Positions 1 to 12,590 of a DNA stretch of 64,000 nucleotides are shown here, in pieces. The DNA is from Amyloporia xantha. Lineage: Eukaryota; Basidiomycota; Agaricomycetes; Polyporales; Adustoporiaceae. The stretch covers positions 218,362 to 282,361 of the forward strand of contig JAYKKR010000040.1 of the NCBI GenBank assembly GCA_036971615.1, written 5' to 3'. The number at the start of each line of letters is the position of its first letter. Within the stretch, counting starts at the first letter, position 1. Below the pieces are notes generated by a model. It had not been told where the DNA came from and did no database searches. It was given only the letters and a program-made list of their open reading frames with translations. A program made the position numbers and the translations under genes.

Positions 1-1245
1 TCCGCTTTCCTCCATGCCAGACCCTGGGGCCCGCTTCTTGCGTTCACTGTTTTCCGCAATTTCGAGGAAGGTGAATTCACGCGATTAATCTTGCCGTGCA
101 TATCTTCTTGTGCGCAATTTATTGGATGCAATCTGACTACCTATAGATTTTACGAAGAAAAACTTCCCCGATGTTCTGAAGTCCGTAGATAGGCTCAAGT
201 AGAAGAAGATTGGAGGACACCGTAAACACGGGCCAAATTGTGCTGACCTGGCTTCCTCTCTCTAACAACTAACCTTGGTGTATGTGTCTCATTACCTCTC
301 ATACTTCGCTGCTGAGATACCTTGATGTATGCAGCACTTGACGGAAGACGGTGTGCAGGTTCAACTCACGCCCGCAAGGGGTGCCGAATAGTGCGAACTA
401 CGGAAATGGCCAGGGGCACCTGTCATAGTTGACTGAGATCCTATCTCCGCACACGCCGTCATTGAACGAGCGCGCATTGCGATAAGATTGGATACATATG
501 GGGGACTGGTGTGCAGTTGAGCTATCATGGAAAATGGGTTCCTGTGCTATGAACTCAAGGATATGAATGCGGATGGATAAGGAATCGAAGGACGCGGTAG
601 GACAGTGTGCTGCGAGGACATTGATATGCGCGACCCAGCGAATCCAAGTCCCGCCCACGCCGACCGACTCCACGGTTAGTTCGGCGAACAGCGAATGCCA
701 GGCACGGTTCGCCGGACGTGTTCGCCAACCAGAATCGAGACCGACAAGATGGGTCCTTTTTGTAGGATCTCGCAACCAGCCTGGGTTTCGGTGTCGCACA
801 ACGTGCGCGGCTCATCTTCAAGTGTGCGAAGGAAAGGATGGAACACGGGTCCATTTAGCCCAATTGAGTCCTACAGCAGGATGTACGTCCTCAGGCTCGC
901 AATCAGACTTGGAGTCGTCATATTACGGTAAGCTTACACAAGACAGTACGATTCGCGTTTCAAATCTCATTCGTTGTACCTGGTGCTTCCCCTCCTCATA
1001 ATGGGACCTCTAACAGTCTTGTCGGCTCTGTCTGTAAGTCGCGTGGTATGTATCCATTGATTCTCTGATAAAGTTTTCATATTGGACAATGCCGGCAGGC
1101 TTTGAACCACATTGTACGGATGTCCCCGGGCCATACATATGCGACAGATGCCTACTAGATCCCTCAACCCGGACAAGTGCCGCGCACCGCATCGTCCAGC
1201 AACTATTGATCAACCACTAAATCAGACGCAGCACTGGTGAATACG
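1..1245. other. Left flank without a supported gene
   Basis: No frame gives a convincing protein here. Short open frames overlap on both strands around positions 400-1000, but they cross a dispersed repeat (positions 497-795) and match no family I recognise. The last few hundred bases before 1246 would carry the promoter of the NLR gene; I see no clear TATA box there. Confidence 0.5.
497..795 (+). repeat. Dispersed repeat A, copy 1
   Basis: This stretch aligns in the same orientation with positions 54004-54262. Shared blocks include ggactggtgtgcagt, gaggacattgatatgcgcga, tggttcgccgga-like and gttagttcggc-like segments. The right copy has two deletions of about 15-30 bases relative to this one. 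Neither copy has an obvious coding frame common to both. I cannot tell whether it is a solo LTR, a non-autonomous DNA element or a decayed gene fragment; no terminal inverted repeat or target duplication was found by eye. Confidence 0.8.
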
Positions 1246-4200
1246 ATGTCCAAGAAGCGCAAGGAACTCAAAGTCTCCGAGAATACCGTAGATGATTTAC
1301 TCGACACGGCTAGTCTTATTCTCGGCACCGCAAGCAATGCTCTTGCTTTCGCGCCTGTGCCTCATTTGGCCGACGCGGTCTCTTCGCTGAACGACCTGAT
1401 AGGCAGAGTAAAGGTCCGTTTCTCCGTCATCATGTATGACGCTTGCTCTCAATCCTAACTTATATAGTCGATGAGGCTAAACAAGAAGAGGGCAAAGGAC
1501 GTTGCAGATCGCATTGAGACGCTCGTAAGGTGTCTTCAAGAGATCGCGAATGGGGCGGAATCCGAGTTAAGACGTGCTGGTATCACAAACTCCGGTAGCC
1601 AACCCCAGGTATCTCCGCATGTCACCAATATGATGGAGGCACTGAACAAGTAAGATTCCTTGCGTAACGTACCGAGCGCTGTCGAACTAATGTCGAGCTG
1701 TCCAGAAAACTCAACGATTTGAATCAAGTAGCGAAGGGGCTTGAGGGGAATTCCTTTGTCCTTGGCTTCATACGCAGTGATCACAACGCCGAGACGTTGA
1801 AAGACTTGAAGGAGGGGCTTGATAATGCAATAGAAGATTGCAGGGTTCGTCGCTCGCCATGACCCCTTGTGACCTTTGCTGGCACTTATGCACTTGCTTG
1901 CTTTTTGACAATCCGCTCTCAGCTCGAGGGCCAGATATACATGGAGATTGTGGTAGAGAATATGGGTCGCGATCTATCTGTACGTGAGAAATTTTGGACT
2001 GTCCTTGCGAAAGTATCTCGGCTGATTCAAGGATTGACCAATTAGTTGCTGCGGAATGTAGCTGTCACCGAAAGTCGGTATTCTCCGCTCGTATACCTTC
2101 TTGTAGCTCATCTGTATACTCCTGCCTATAGATGATATGAAGACTCTCGAGAGCATACCGCATGCACCCGATGCAAGCTATCGATCCGCATTGAACGAGC
2201 TGAAATCTGGGCTTCTACCCGGCACTAGGACAGGCATACTCCAGGACATCGAGCGTTGGGCCCGAGCACCTTTAGATTCAGACGAACCTCCAATCTTCGT
2301 TCTCACTGGAGGGGCAGGGACGGGAAAATCGACGATCGCATCCGAAGTAGCGAAGCGTCTTGAGAAGGACAAGCTGCTCGGGGCTTCGTTCTTCTTTGTC
2401 CGTGGATCTGAGGACCTGGCTACGACCCGACTCGTCTTCTCCACCATTGCGTATCAGCTCGCTCAGAATCATCCCGAATTCTTCCCTCATATCGTTGAGG
2501 CTGCCCAAGGCTATTTGCGAGGAGGGCAGCTACAGCAGATGGAATTCACATTGAAGGAGCTTATTATACAGCCCTTGATGAAAGGGTTCGAAAACTATGA
2601 CCCTGTCGTGATTATCATCGACGCTGTGGACGAATGCACCGAGGCTGCTCAGGACCTCGTTCCTAGGATGCTCCACCTTCTTGCTCAATATCTACCGGAC
2701 GTGCCATTTCCCCTCCGCGTTCTCATCACATCGCGACCCGAATACCACGTAGAAGATGCGCTGGAGTCACTGAGCTTCAGAAATGGTAGCAGGCGCTTCA
2801 AATTACAAGATATCCTGCCGACGGTGGCAGATGGCGACATCAAACAATACTTGAATGCCAGAATATCTGATTTGCCGAAAAGTGAAGAGGTATTCAGCTA
2901 CCGAGATGATGTTGTGGATGCACTCACAATAAAGGCGGAAGGATTGTTCATCTATGCATCAACAATTACCAAGCTGTTGCGCCAGGACAGAGAGCACATA
3001 TTCGAAATTCTCAGTGCCCTTCTTACTGGCGACCCTATCCACAGGCGCCGTGATCTCGGTGAAATGGACCATCTTTACCTCATCGTGCTGCATAATGCAC
3101 TCGATGGGTACCTCGGTAACCCCCCTGATGACGAGTGCATGGATGCGATGCGAAAGGTATTAGCCTCGATCGCGTTGCTTCAGGACCAGCTCTCACCAAC
3201 CGCGCTATGTGACTTGCTCAAATTCCCGGTCAACGATATTCGTTCCATCGTCAACCGTATGGGTGCTGTGATATTTCTAGGCAAAGATAATGGCCCAATA
3301 CGTCCATTGCACGCTAGCTTTCCGCAATTTCTTGTTGACCCCCGACGCTGCTCTTCTCCAGAATTCCACATAGATCCTCCTGATAATCACGCATGTTTTG
3401 CGGCTGCTTGCCTGGATACTTTGAATCACGAACTCTGTCGAAATATTTGTCACTTGCAAAATCCCGCTACCTTCAAGAAGGATGTTGAAGATCTCCAGAC
3501 TCGGGTCGATCGCTATCTTCCATCACATGTTCAGTATGCCTGTGTCCATTGGGCCACCCACTTGTCCAACGTGGACACTCCTTCAGCGGAACTGCTGAAA
3601 CATCTCTCCATATTCACTTCAAAATGCTTGCTTTTGTGGTTCGAAGCAGTTAGTTTTATGAGGAGGCTGGATGGTGCGCCTAGAGCACTGCTCATTATTC
3701 GTGACTGGTGCCAGGTCAGTGATAGATCACGAAGTACTGTCGGAACATCCTAATGTGAATCTATCCGCAGAAGAAGCCAATGCATGATGATGACACACAA
3801 CGCCTCATCCACGACGGCCATCGCTTCGTCTTGGAATATTTCGATCCCATCAACGAGTGTCCTGAGCATATCTACATATCGGCGCTACCTACTGCTCCAT
3901 GCTGTCGGCTGGTCAACATCTATGGCGATTCTGCTTCTGTCCGGATGCTATCTCCCCGGGATCCTCAGTGGGGTCCCAGGGAGAGAATCATTGAAGTGGG
4001 TAAGAGGGACGCAGTGCGAGCATTGACATATTCACCCAACGGTCTCTGGATCGTGGCTGGTATGCACAGTGGAAGAATTCAATCGTGGGATGCTGTATCC
4101 GGGGTCACCTTAAATGTGATGACCGGCCACACAAGAGATGTTTACCTGATAGGTGTATCGCCGGACAACTCGTGTATCATTTCATGCGCAGACATTGAGG

Positions 4201-5741
4201 GGTCACCTCAGTGCCTTGATCAACCCACACCGTCGCACGCCAAAGACCTACGAATATGGCATCTGGTCACCGGTGGTCTGTTGTATACTTTTCCAGTCGA
4301 CCCAGCGATCATTACTTTCCGAGCCCTTGGCTTCTCATCCGACAGTGACGTCATCATGGCCGTTGTCTATAGTCGCGTGGCCGACCATTGCGGCGGCAGC
4401 CAGCGTAATGATCAAATGCGCATGTGGGACGCTCGTACTTACAAGCCTGTGGAGGTCGCCGCCAACAGCAGACAAAATTTCGGTCGAGTCGTTGGAGATT
4501 TTCCTTATCGGGAGAATTCTTTTGTGACATGGGTTGACGATGACATACATGTCCTGGACTATGAAAGCGGGCTTTTGCGCAAAACCCTACAAAAGCCCAA
4601 CACCATTCAACGCACATGGATTTGGGAGTCACATCCAGTATTCTTCCCAGAGGGAACATCAAGAGTTTTGTCATACAATGGCATCGACATTGTCATCTGG
4701 GACGTCGAATCGGAGCAACACCTGTATGTTTTAAAACAGGCCAATCCAACGTGTGTTGCTATCTCTCCGAGAGGCGACATGATAGCATCGGGTTCTGATG
4801 ATGATTATCAGTACACAGTCACGATATGGAATGCCGAAACTGGGGATCCTATCGCGGTGCTTTCAGGGCATACACAGCAGTTGATATCGGTTTGCTTCGC
4901 GCCAGATGGAGCCCGGCTCGTTTCTGGCGATCGGGGTGGGATCATCCGCGTCTGGGACTTGAGTAATCCTGTGATGGCAGCCCAGAACAGGGAGACCCTT
5001 GCACTAGTCCATTCTGGCATTGTCATCTCAGACAGTGGGAATTTTGTGGCAATGGCAGAAGAGTGCCAACTTCGAATCTGGTCGACAGCGGTAGTCGACA
5101 GCGGACAGCCCGTTGTTCAATGTATTCCTGTCGGCGATCTCTTCCCCGGGGGGAGTACCTTGCTCCTCTCTCCCGACGACGCATGGGTCGTTGTGAATGA
5201 TAGACTCACTGGACACTTGGAGATGTTCGACGTCAGAACGGGGCAGTCAGTCATGCGTGCCACTGGCCCCCCACACGAGGAACCGAGTCCGCGACAGCTA
5301 GGCATCTACTCTCCGGACGGGAATCGATTTGCGACAGTGGATCTACAATTGGTACATATATGGAGAGCAAGCGGCCTTCGGCTTGAATGGACATTCCGAG
5401 CAAAGGATTATGTAAATCAGGTGGAATTTTCTCCTGACAGCACGAGGATATGCGCGAGGAACGCTAAAGGCTCGATCGATCTCTGGAATTGCTCGACGGG
5501 GCAGGCACTTTCTGACACAGAGATGGATTGGACACTGAAGACCGCCAGACCCAAACTCAAGGAAAGAGACGGATGGATATGCGATCAGTCTGGACGAAAG
5601 ATATGCTGGTTGACGCAGTCGAGAAGACCCTCTCCATATACAAACGCGTTGTCGATGAGTCCCTCCGGAGGTCATTTGGCGATCATCTCTTTCATGGTGC
5701 AGCTGACCACTTTAGATATCTCCAAGTGTCAGCCCGTTTGA
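1246..5741 (+). CDS. NACHT-WD40 NLR-like protein, 7 exons
   Basis: Proposed exons: 1246-1413, 1468-1649, 1706-1844, 1923-1979, 2046-2073, 2132-3714, 3771-5741, giving about 1375 residues with phases that all agree. The first ~190 residues are helical and lack a recognised domain, as is usual in agaricomycete NACHT proteins. The NTPase follows: Walker A GGAGTGKST near residue 255, a Walker B-like VVIIIDAVDEC near 350, and a sensor-like LITSRPE. Exon 7 (residues ~720-1375) holds WD-type repeats with the usual D-x-x-IRVWD endings. Fungal NLRs of this layout are STAND NTPases proposed to sense non-self ligands through the repeat domain and trigger incompatibility or immune-like responses; that role is inferred here. 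The start at 1246 was chosen as the first ATG in frame. Exon 5 is only 28 nt and its donor is weak (gtcggt), so the 2046-2132 junctions are the least certain. Confidence 0.85.
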
Positions 5742-6894
5742 GTTTCGTGTCATCGTATTGGATTGTTTTGTTCATGTATGGACTTGCTCGAATTCAAATC
5801 GCGGGTGATATGCGGTAGTAGGCTGCAGCCGCTGCGATCTTTTCAATATTAGGTTTTCACAAGCTGTGTGCAGTGTGCACTCGCCTTGACGTTGTCTATC
5901 AGATATCACACGTTCAATCACTCGTGTACAATAGGGACAGAACCTCCATGGAGGCCAGTTGTAGGGCCCCTGAAGGGACACATACGGAAAGGATGAGCCA
6001 TTCCGGGGTGAGCCTGTTGCCGTCGCGCGATGTTGACGCGTCATGCCACGTGATCGTGATCCCTATCGCGTGGAGGACGCTCAGCAGCCTCAGCTCGAGC
6101 GAGCTCCTTCCGTTCTACGGGCAGACACCAAAGAATACTTGCTGCCGTGTCTCCAAATTGTAGCGCTGACGCTGGTCTGTGTTCGGATATCTAACCGCCT
6201 CAGCCCTCCGGCCACACATCTGACGTGAAAATCTAACAGAAACGATGGGCTGTATCTCCGGTCTTCAGGCAACATCACGTACACAACGCACATTTACGCA
6301 CCATTCCTCGCTCCTGAGAGGAAAGCGTTTGACCGGAGGTCATACCGTCCCTATATGTATCCCTATGAAATGCAGGCATAGATGCGTTCGTGTGTGACGT
6401 ATGGGCCCTGTCTTGGATAGTCAAGGTGTTTATGTCTCCGCCTCGCAATCAGCTCATCTAAGGCATGCTCATCCGAGCAGGGCGCGATGGCCTCTCCCAA
6501 ACAGTGCATCCGCCCTTGGGTATTGATAGTTGCTCGACCAAGCTATACGCTAGGCTTACATAGGTGCGAGTAGCACTGTGGTACAGGAGACTAATCATAT
6601 GCTGTGTTCGCCCTCCCATCTGTCGCACGTCAGAAGCGAGTGCAAGGATGTGTCGGAGGAGCCTACACTCGGCGAGCCTGTACGTACGTATCACAGGTAC
6701 TCTGAATGTCGAATCTAGAGCCAGCCGAGACTAATTAGAAAGATGTAGCAGGACATCTACGCGATGGGTGCTGGCACGACGTTGGGACGTACGGGGCGTG
6801 TTGGACTCGGTCGCCAGCGGAAGCGCTGACGTTCACTTGGTGATATGCCAGGGGAATAACTTCTCATATACGCACTGAATGGGTTACAGACACT
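5742..6894. other. Intergenic stretch, no supported gene
   Basis: Only short frames with no recognisable protein. At 6035-6052 there is a GACGCGTC palindrome, a four-base gap and a CACGTG E-box. The same pair with the same spacing recurs in inverted orientation at 10752-10769, and looser versions lie upstream of three of the F-box genes. Confidence 0.5.
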
Positions 6895-7010
6895 CATTTA
6901 AGGCGATATTCGCCAGCGAGACATAGTCCAGCGACTGTACGCATCGGGTCGTTGAGAGCGCGTGCAGTAGATAGTCGGCGGTGAAAGTAGAACTGCCCCC
7001 TGCTACCCGT
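6895..7010 (-). pseudogene. Decayed fragment of an F-box gene second exon
   Basis: On the minus strand this aligns with the second exon of the neighbouring F-box gene (about 7440-7560): the block encoding the conserved S-L-x-Y-V-S-L-A-E segment (ccagcgagacata on the plus strand) and the stretch upstream of it are still similar. No open frame runs through it and no first exon lies nearby. It looks like the remains of a tandem copy that was lost. Confidence 0.6.
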
Positions 7011-7280
7011 GGCAGGGAGAAGGAGGTGGACAGCGTGCAAATTGTCAGACATCGACAGACTCGACTCGCGGTGCCGCCGCGACACTCGCCTGTGCCTGAT
7101 ATAATTACATTTCACGTACGTACGAGAAGCACATCCTTCCTACATCTGATATCATCATCAGCGGCTGTTTTTAGGGGGAAATCGATATTTTATACATGTC
7201 GTTGGCTACACGCACCGCCCTCGGTGTGCCTGCCATGGTCAGGTTTAGAAGACGACAGGCGGACATTTGCCTCAGGACGC

Positions 7281-8878
7281 TCAAGCGTCTTTGCTTCGCT
7301 GCAGCTTCAGCCGGATCTGTTCCCCCTCGGCATACGGAATCGCCTGCACGGTGCGCGCTCCCGCCACATCGATAATGCGCCACCATGAAGCCTCCTTGTA
7401 TGTGCGCTGGATAGGTTGGGGCGTTGTCCGCGCATTCAGCGCCACCTCCGCCAGCGAGACATACTCCAACGACGGCACACATCGGGCTAGTCTCGCCGGG
7501 AGTGCATGCAGGATGCTGTGTGTTATGGGAGTAGAGCTGCTGCCCTTGGCGGGGCACAGGACACCGGGGAAGAGTCGCTCGTCTAAGCAGATCTGGATGC
7601 AGGTCAAGCCGGACGATGCGAACGTCTCCGGGAGCAGGTTCTGCGGGCGCCGGTTAGCTCGCGGGCGTCAACCCATGATGCATGGCGCTGCGACAGCCAG
7701 CAGCTATGGAAGAGAACGCCACTCACCAACCATGTCGGCGCGCCGCGCGTGTTGCTGTTGTCAACGGAGCGGTCGCTCGTGATGACGAGCTCCAGGCTGC
7801 GCAGCCCCGGCGCCGCCGCGGCGAACGCCGTCCAAAACGCCTCCGCCTTGTCGATATAGGGGGCAGCCTCTGTCCAGTAGTGCATCTCGAACACGAGCAC
7901 GGCCACGACGGGCGCGAGGATGCGGACCGTCGGCGCGATGAAGTTGGCGCCCGCGGTCAGGGGGATGAGGTCCGTCGCCTCGAACAAGTGCGCGTGCGTC
8001 GTCAAGGCCGTGAAATCTCGCGCGGGGCCGCATGCGCGCTGCAGGGTGGGCCAGGTCCGCGCGTCGCCCTCCGCCCGCGCGTGCTGCCCGGCGAGCAGGA
8101 GCTCCGTGATGTTGGGGAAGAGCCGCGTGTAGACCTCCATCGGGAGCGCGTTGTCGCGGATCTCGAGCGCGGTGACGGCGGGCCAGCAGCCCATGGGGTT
8201 GAGGTCCATCATGGGCCAGTCGGCGAAGGGCGGGAGGAAGTCGTAGCCGAAGTGGTGGAGCACGACGCGCCGGATGCTGGGCAGCGTGTGGATGCTCTCG
8301 AGGATCGCGCGGGAGCCATCCATGGTTGGCGGTGGGAGGGTTGGGATGACGGACAACTCTAGGGTGTGGGGGGCGCTGCGGAGATGGTACAGTATCCTTG
8401 ATACCTGGGCGCCGACTTCGGACAGCGCGAGAGATGACAAGTGCGGGAGGGCGGACACCGCCTCGTCGATACGGTCATCGGCGAGTGAGAGACGCTTTAC
8501 GCACGGGAGGCTGAGCGTCGTGAGATTGACGGCTTGCCGGAGGAGCTCGGTGAGCGGGCGCGCCAGGCTCGCGTCGCAGTCGTCGTCCCAGAGAACGATG
8601 GGGGAGTGGGGGATGCGCGGTTTTTGTCTCACCAGTGCGATGAGGGATATCTTCAGCGTCCGCAGTCTCAAGGGACGGCTGGGGTCAGCGAGCATGTACT
8701 TGCACATGGCAGCTACGTTGTCGGGCCCGGGGCTCCCGAATTGCACTGTCGAGTGCGCGTGATCCAGCGCGAGAGCGTTGATCTGCCGCGATGTCTTCGA
8801 CAGGGTCAAAGCCTCCCGAGGAGAGAGGAGGGAGATGATACCCGTCAAAACATCGTCGTTCAGATCGAGTAGATGCAT
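7281..8878 (-). CDS. F-box / leucine-rich protein 1
   Basis: Two exons, 8878-7727 and 7640-7281, about 503 residues. The F-box sits at the N-terminus (LDLNDDVLTGIISLLSPREA, residues ~3-22), followed by a leucine-rich region with irregular repeats and a conserved C-terminal block (SLEYVSLAEV, WWRI). Such proteins usually bind SKP1 through the F-box and present substrates to an SCF ubiquitin ligase; the substrate is unknown. The intron after the codons for T-W-L is at the same place as in three paralogues at 11, 13.3 and 16.9 kb. Exon 1 is clearly more GC-rich than its paralogues. The ATG at 8878 was preferred over an in-frame TTG further upstream because the F-box starts right after it. Confidence 0.85.
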
Positions 8879-9183
8879 ACAGCTGAGGCGTGGAATAAGG
8901 AATGTCAAGTTGTACGGGGTTAAGTACTAAGTCCTAATGCAAGACGCGGGTCTCAATGCTGTGTATAGAAAGCTACACATCTTAGTCTTCAGTCGAACTC
9001 ATGTCAATATCTGAGATCACTTACATCCTCTTTCCTGTTGCGACCACGTTTCTTCTATGCAACTCAAGGGGAATAATCGCGTTTATACCTGGAACGAGAT
9101 AAGCAGAGGGTTGAGAACACGGGAAGGTCTCAAGTGTGGCTCAAGTGTGGCGGGCGCACTATATTTATGAATCCGGATTCAGT

Positions 9184-9200
9184 CACATGGTGGACGCGTC
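9184..9200 (-). promoter_or_regulatory. E-box-like CACATG plus GACGCGTC, upstream of F-box gene 1
   Basis: About 310 bases upstream of the ATG of the F-box gene at 7281-8878. ACGCGT is the core of the MluI cell-cycle box bound by MBF-type factors in other fungi. Its use here is inferred only from recurrence of the same pairing next to paralogous genes. Confidence 0.35.
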
Positions 9201-10751
9201 TATGCGTTGTAATTGAGTTTCGTGTTCCGAGTTTGCCTTTTGCTGCCCGTACTATCAAGCTGTAGTAGACTCATGTCAGATAATAGCGAGCATCGTCGTA
9301 TGTAAATACACAGTTTCTCAGAAAGGGGTTTTTGCTCTGCTTAGACCGGTCTCATCCTCGTAGGACTAGACGCTCACCGCAGTTATACGGATGAGGTATG
9401 TCTTCATTAGAATCCTCGTCAGGAGTTAGTAGATCTGTAATGCTGATGAAGTCGACGGAATGCCTGGAGTGTGTGTTCACGTGCGTAACGGCTTGGACTG
9501 AGGTTATAGGTGAGATTCTATGTTGACATAATCGCTCCGAAGTAATCAATCGCTGCTAGTAGTCGAACCAATTCCGTTTGAATCCTGTTCACAAAAACGT
9601 CTATTTATTTTGCGATGGAAATGACATGGCTTGTTTTCAACGACCATAAGGGCCCAAACCTGATAGCTGGTGCTGATCAGTGTACCCTTTTCCAGGCTCT
9701 GAGCGAAGAAAACATGCCAGCAGATGCAGACAGCAAGCGTAAAGGCATGTCTTTTTTACAGCGGCGTTATAGAGAATTATAGCCTCGTGGCGATCATCGT
9801 GTAAGCCGGAAATATTAATTCCAACTCTTGAATCAGAAATGGTACTTTGTTGAGTTTTTGTTCAATTGAGCGAAAGATCAATCATAAAAAATATTATTAA
9901 TAGGCTCTCAGTTCAAAAAATGACCATATGGGTCACGTCTTGTGTCACGTTGTGTGATTAATGTGACCTCCAGCCAAAAATGTCACAGCCTGTCAGCCAC
10001 TCATCTTTGTGCGCAATACGGTGAAGTGTCCGGTGCGATTTATAGGAATATGTAGCTAGTATGTGCGATATTCAATGAGAACATAAGAAAATTACTCTTT
10101 GAGACCCCAAGCAGACTCCAAACTTGTCTGTGTCTGAGACGTGAAGTCAAGCTTTGACATGGTTGGCAAGTGTGTTGATGTCCGGGCAAAGGTATGCCTG
10201 AAGCTTCGGAACCGTCTAATGCTTCAAGTATGCTGATCAGAAGTGTTCACGCAATTTTTACGCGCGGGTGTGATTCACAAATGCATAAATTTCGATTCGA
10301 AACATGGTAAAACCCCTCTATATAATAATGCATAACCCCAATATGGCTATGCATTATGCATTATGAAATAGTATGCATAAATATCCGCGGACGACGTTGG
10401 TCCCCGGCTCAGCTCATGCATTATGAGATTGTCTACTGTATAGCTTTACAGATGTTTGCAGCGGCCAGGAATTGATGCACATTGCCAGTAATCTGAAGCG
10501 TAGGAGAGACACCCAAAGAAGCAGAAACCCGAGGTAGCTTCCGAAATGTACGCGGTTGATCAAAAAGAGTTTGGAATAAAGCCTAAGCGCGACCAGTGTT
10601 CCCAATAGTCAGTTCCTCTTCATGGCATAAGCTCATTTTTGAGACAATCTCCTTGAAGTGTTTAACTTGAACGGAATCACTATCGTTGCTGCCTCGGTTG
10701 GTGGAGGCCTCAACAAACCGCGACTCTGGGCGCTCAGCGGACAAACGCGAT

Positions 10752-10769
10752 CACGTGGATGGACGCGTC
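10752..10769. promoter_or_regulatory. CACGTG-N4-GACGCGTC pair
   Basis: An E-box and an MCB-type palindrome four bases apart. It is the mirror image of the pair at 6035-6052, with identical spacing and similar flanks. It lies just downstream of F-box gene 2, not in an obvious promoter, so it may mark the former promoter of a lost gene. Confidence 0.3.
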
Positions 10770-10995
10770 AATCATCGTTCTGTAAAGGAGCTGGTTGCGC
10801 TGAGTTGCGGTGATAATGATCAATCGAGGACAACGCCGTCAAACTGTCAAAACCTAGCCTGATTGTAGAGGAATTTTGAGCAGCGACTGATAAAATACTT
10901 ACAGCTGCAGCGATAGTAATACATTTCCTATATTACTAGTACGCGAGTCGATACTATCAGACACAATTAAAGTGCTCACTCCTATCGCGTCATTC

Positions 10996-12590
10996 CTACA
11001 TCTCATCAATTCTGTTTAAATTTTCAAACTCCCGCATCATCCGACGGACGCGCTCGCCTTCAATCGTTGAGATAGGCTCAACAGATCGTACCCCGGCGGT
11101 GCTGACAATACGCCACCACAATGTCCGCTTGTATTCTCGTTCGACATCGCCATGCATGGTCGTCACATCAGGGGAGACCTCCGCCAGCGAGAAGTACTGA
11201 AGAGACATGATTTGCGTAGCGAATTGCTCCGGAAGGTTTTGTAGGGCCTCGTACTTCGTGAAGGCCAAGCCATCGTAAGAGTGGAGGAGGTCGTTCAAGC
11301 TGGACGAGTGTATGCAGATTTGGATGCAGACTAGACCAGATTCTGCTAGGGCTTCTGGAAGGTTATCCTGTGCACAATTGTTTTGTGTCAGTATATTGGT
11401 ACAACAAAAATGCTCAGCAGGGTGTCGAGACTGACCATCCATGACGGGGGTTTGGGTACCTGATTATCAGAGACTAAAGAGCTATCCATCGAAGACACCA
11501 CCAATTCAAGACTTCTCAGCCTCGATCCTGCGTGGACAACATCTAACCAGAAGGTAGACAGCCGATGCAGATAATCCACGTCGATCGTGAACGAATTGAA
11601 GTCCATGACGAGGACCGCGACGACGGGTGCCATACTTTGCAGGGCAGCGAGAATGTCGACGGCAATGACCTCCGACAGATCCACACGAGGAAGCACCAGT
11701 GTATGAATTCTGCGACTGAACTGAGCGAGCGACAGATTATAGGGATGGCCAGAAACGTGATGAAGACTCCGCCATGAAGTCTGGTGGTCTGACATGGGTC
11801 CGAGGAAGTAGCAGCTCCAGTTCAATGTTCGAACGTTAGGGAAGAGACATGTGTATACTATGATTGGCAGAGAGTCGTCCAATAATCCCAAGGAGAGTAC
11901 GTTGTGCCACCTCCTTGCGCGGCTCATGGCTGCTACAAGTTCGCCATCCGAATGTGCATTTGAGTGATGGCGAAAGTCACGAAGGGTCAAACGGCGGACA
12001 CTGAGAAGGGGAGGAATATTTTGTAGGATATCGCAGCCGTCATTGAGATTCGCTGCTGATAGGTCGAGCGAAACAGGCGCGCTGTGCAACCTACCCAGTA
12101 CGTCTGGAATATGTGGCCCGATATCATCCAGGGATAGATGCGACAGGTTCGGAAGTGAGGCCACGGCATTCCCAATGCGCGCCGTCGCTTGAAATAATCG
12201 TTCCGCACACCCTAGCCTGAGACTACGCAGGCCCTGAGCATGCTCGAGAACATCTGCAATGAGGGGAGCTAATGATGTGTCACACTCAATAGTGGATGAT
12301 TGCCAAGCCTGAGTCCTTCCACCACTGTCCTGTTTCGTCGTGAACGCATCGGGACATATCTCCAGAGTACGTAACCTACGCGGCCGGCGAGGGCTGTCTG
12401 CGAGCATATATGAACACATGGCAGCTATCCTCTCAGGCCCAGGTTTTGAAAAGCGAACTTCTGAATGGGCACGGTCCAACGCAATGTCCGACAGCCGCCG
12501 CGACGTGAAAGACAGGATGAGTGCCTCCTGGGGTGATAAGAGGGACGTTATGACGGCGAGAACGTCGTCATCAAGATCGCTGAATATCAT
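10996..12590 (-). CDS. F-box / leucine-rich protein 2
   Basis: Exons 12590-11436 and 11367-10996, about 508 residues. N-terminal F-box (DLDDDVLAVITSLLSPQEA), a middle leucine-rich region, and a C-terminal part with the family blocks VCIQICI, SLQYFSLAEV and LWWRIV. The intron follows the P-S-W-M codons, matching the other three copies. It is a predicted SCF substrate adaptor. It is the most divergent member after gene 1, and no BTB partner lies upstream of it. An in-frame GTG lies further upstream; the ATG at 12590 is used because it sits 5 codons before the F-box core. Confidence 0.85.

Larger units (their letters stand above)
8879..10995. other. 2.1 kb intergenic stretch, mostly AT-rich, no gene
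   Basis: No coding frame that I can support. Visible features: a CACATG + GACGCGTC pair at 9184-9200, likely in the promoter of F-box gene 1; several GTCAC/GTGAC words at 9930-9985; a cluster of atgcat words at 10280-10430; and a CACGTG-N4-GACGCGTC pair at 10752-10769. Confidence 0.5.

Noticed and set aside
7682..8362. 226-codon plus-strand frame
   Set aside because: It is antisense to the F-box gene and arises from its high GC content; the protein is Arg/Gly/Glu-rich with no natural features.
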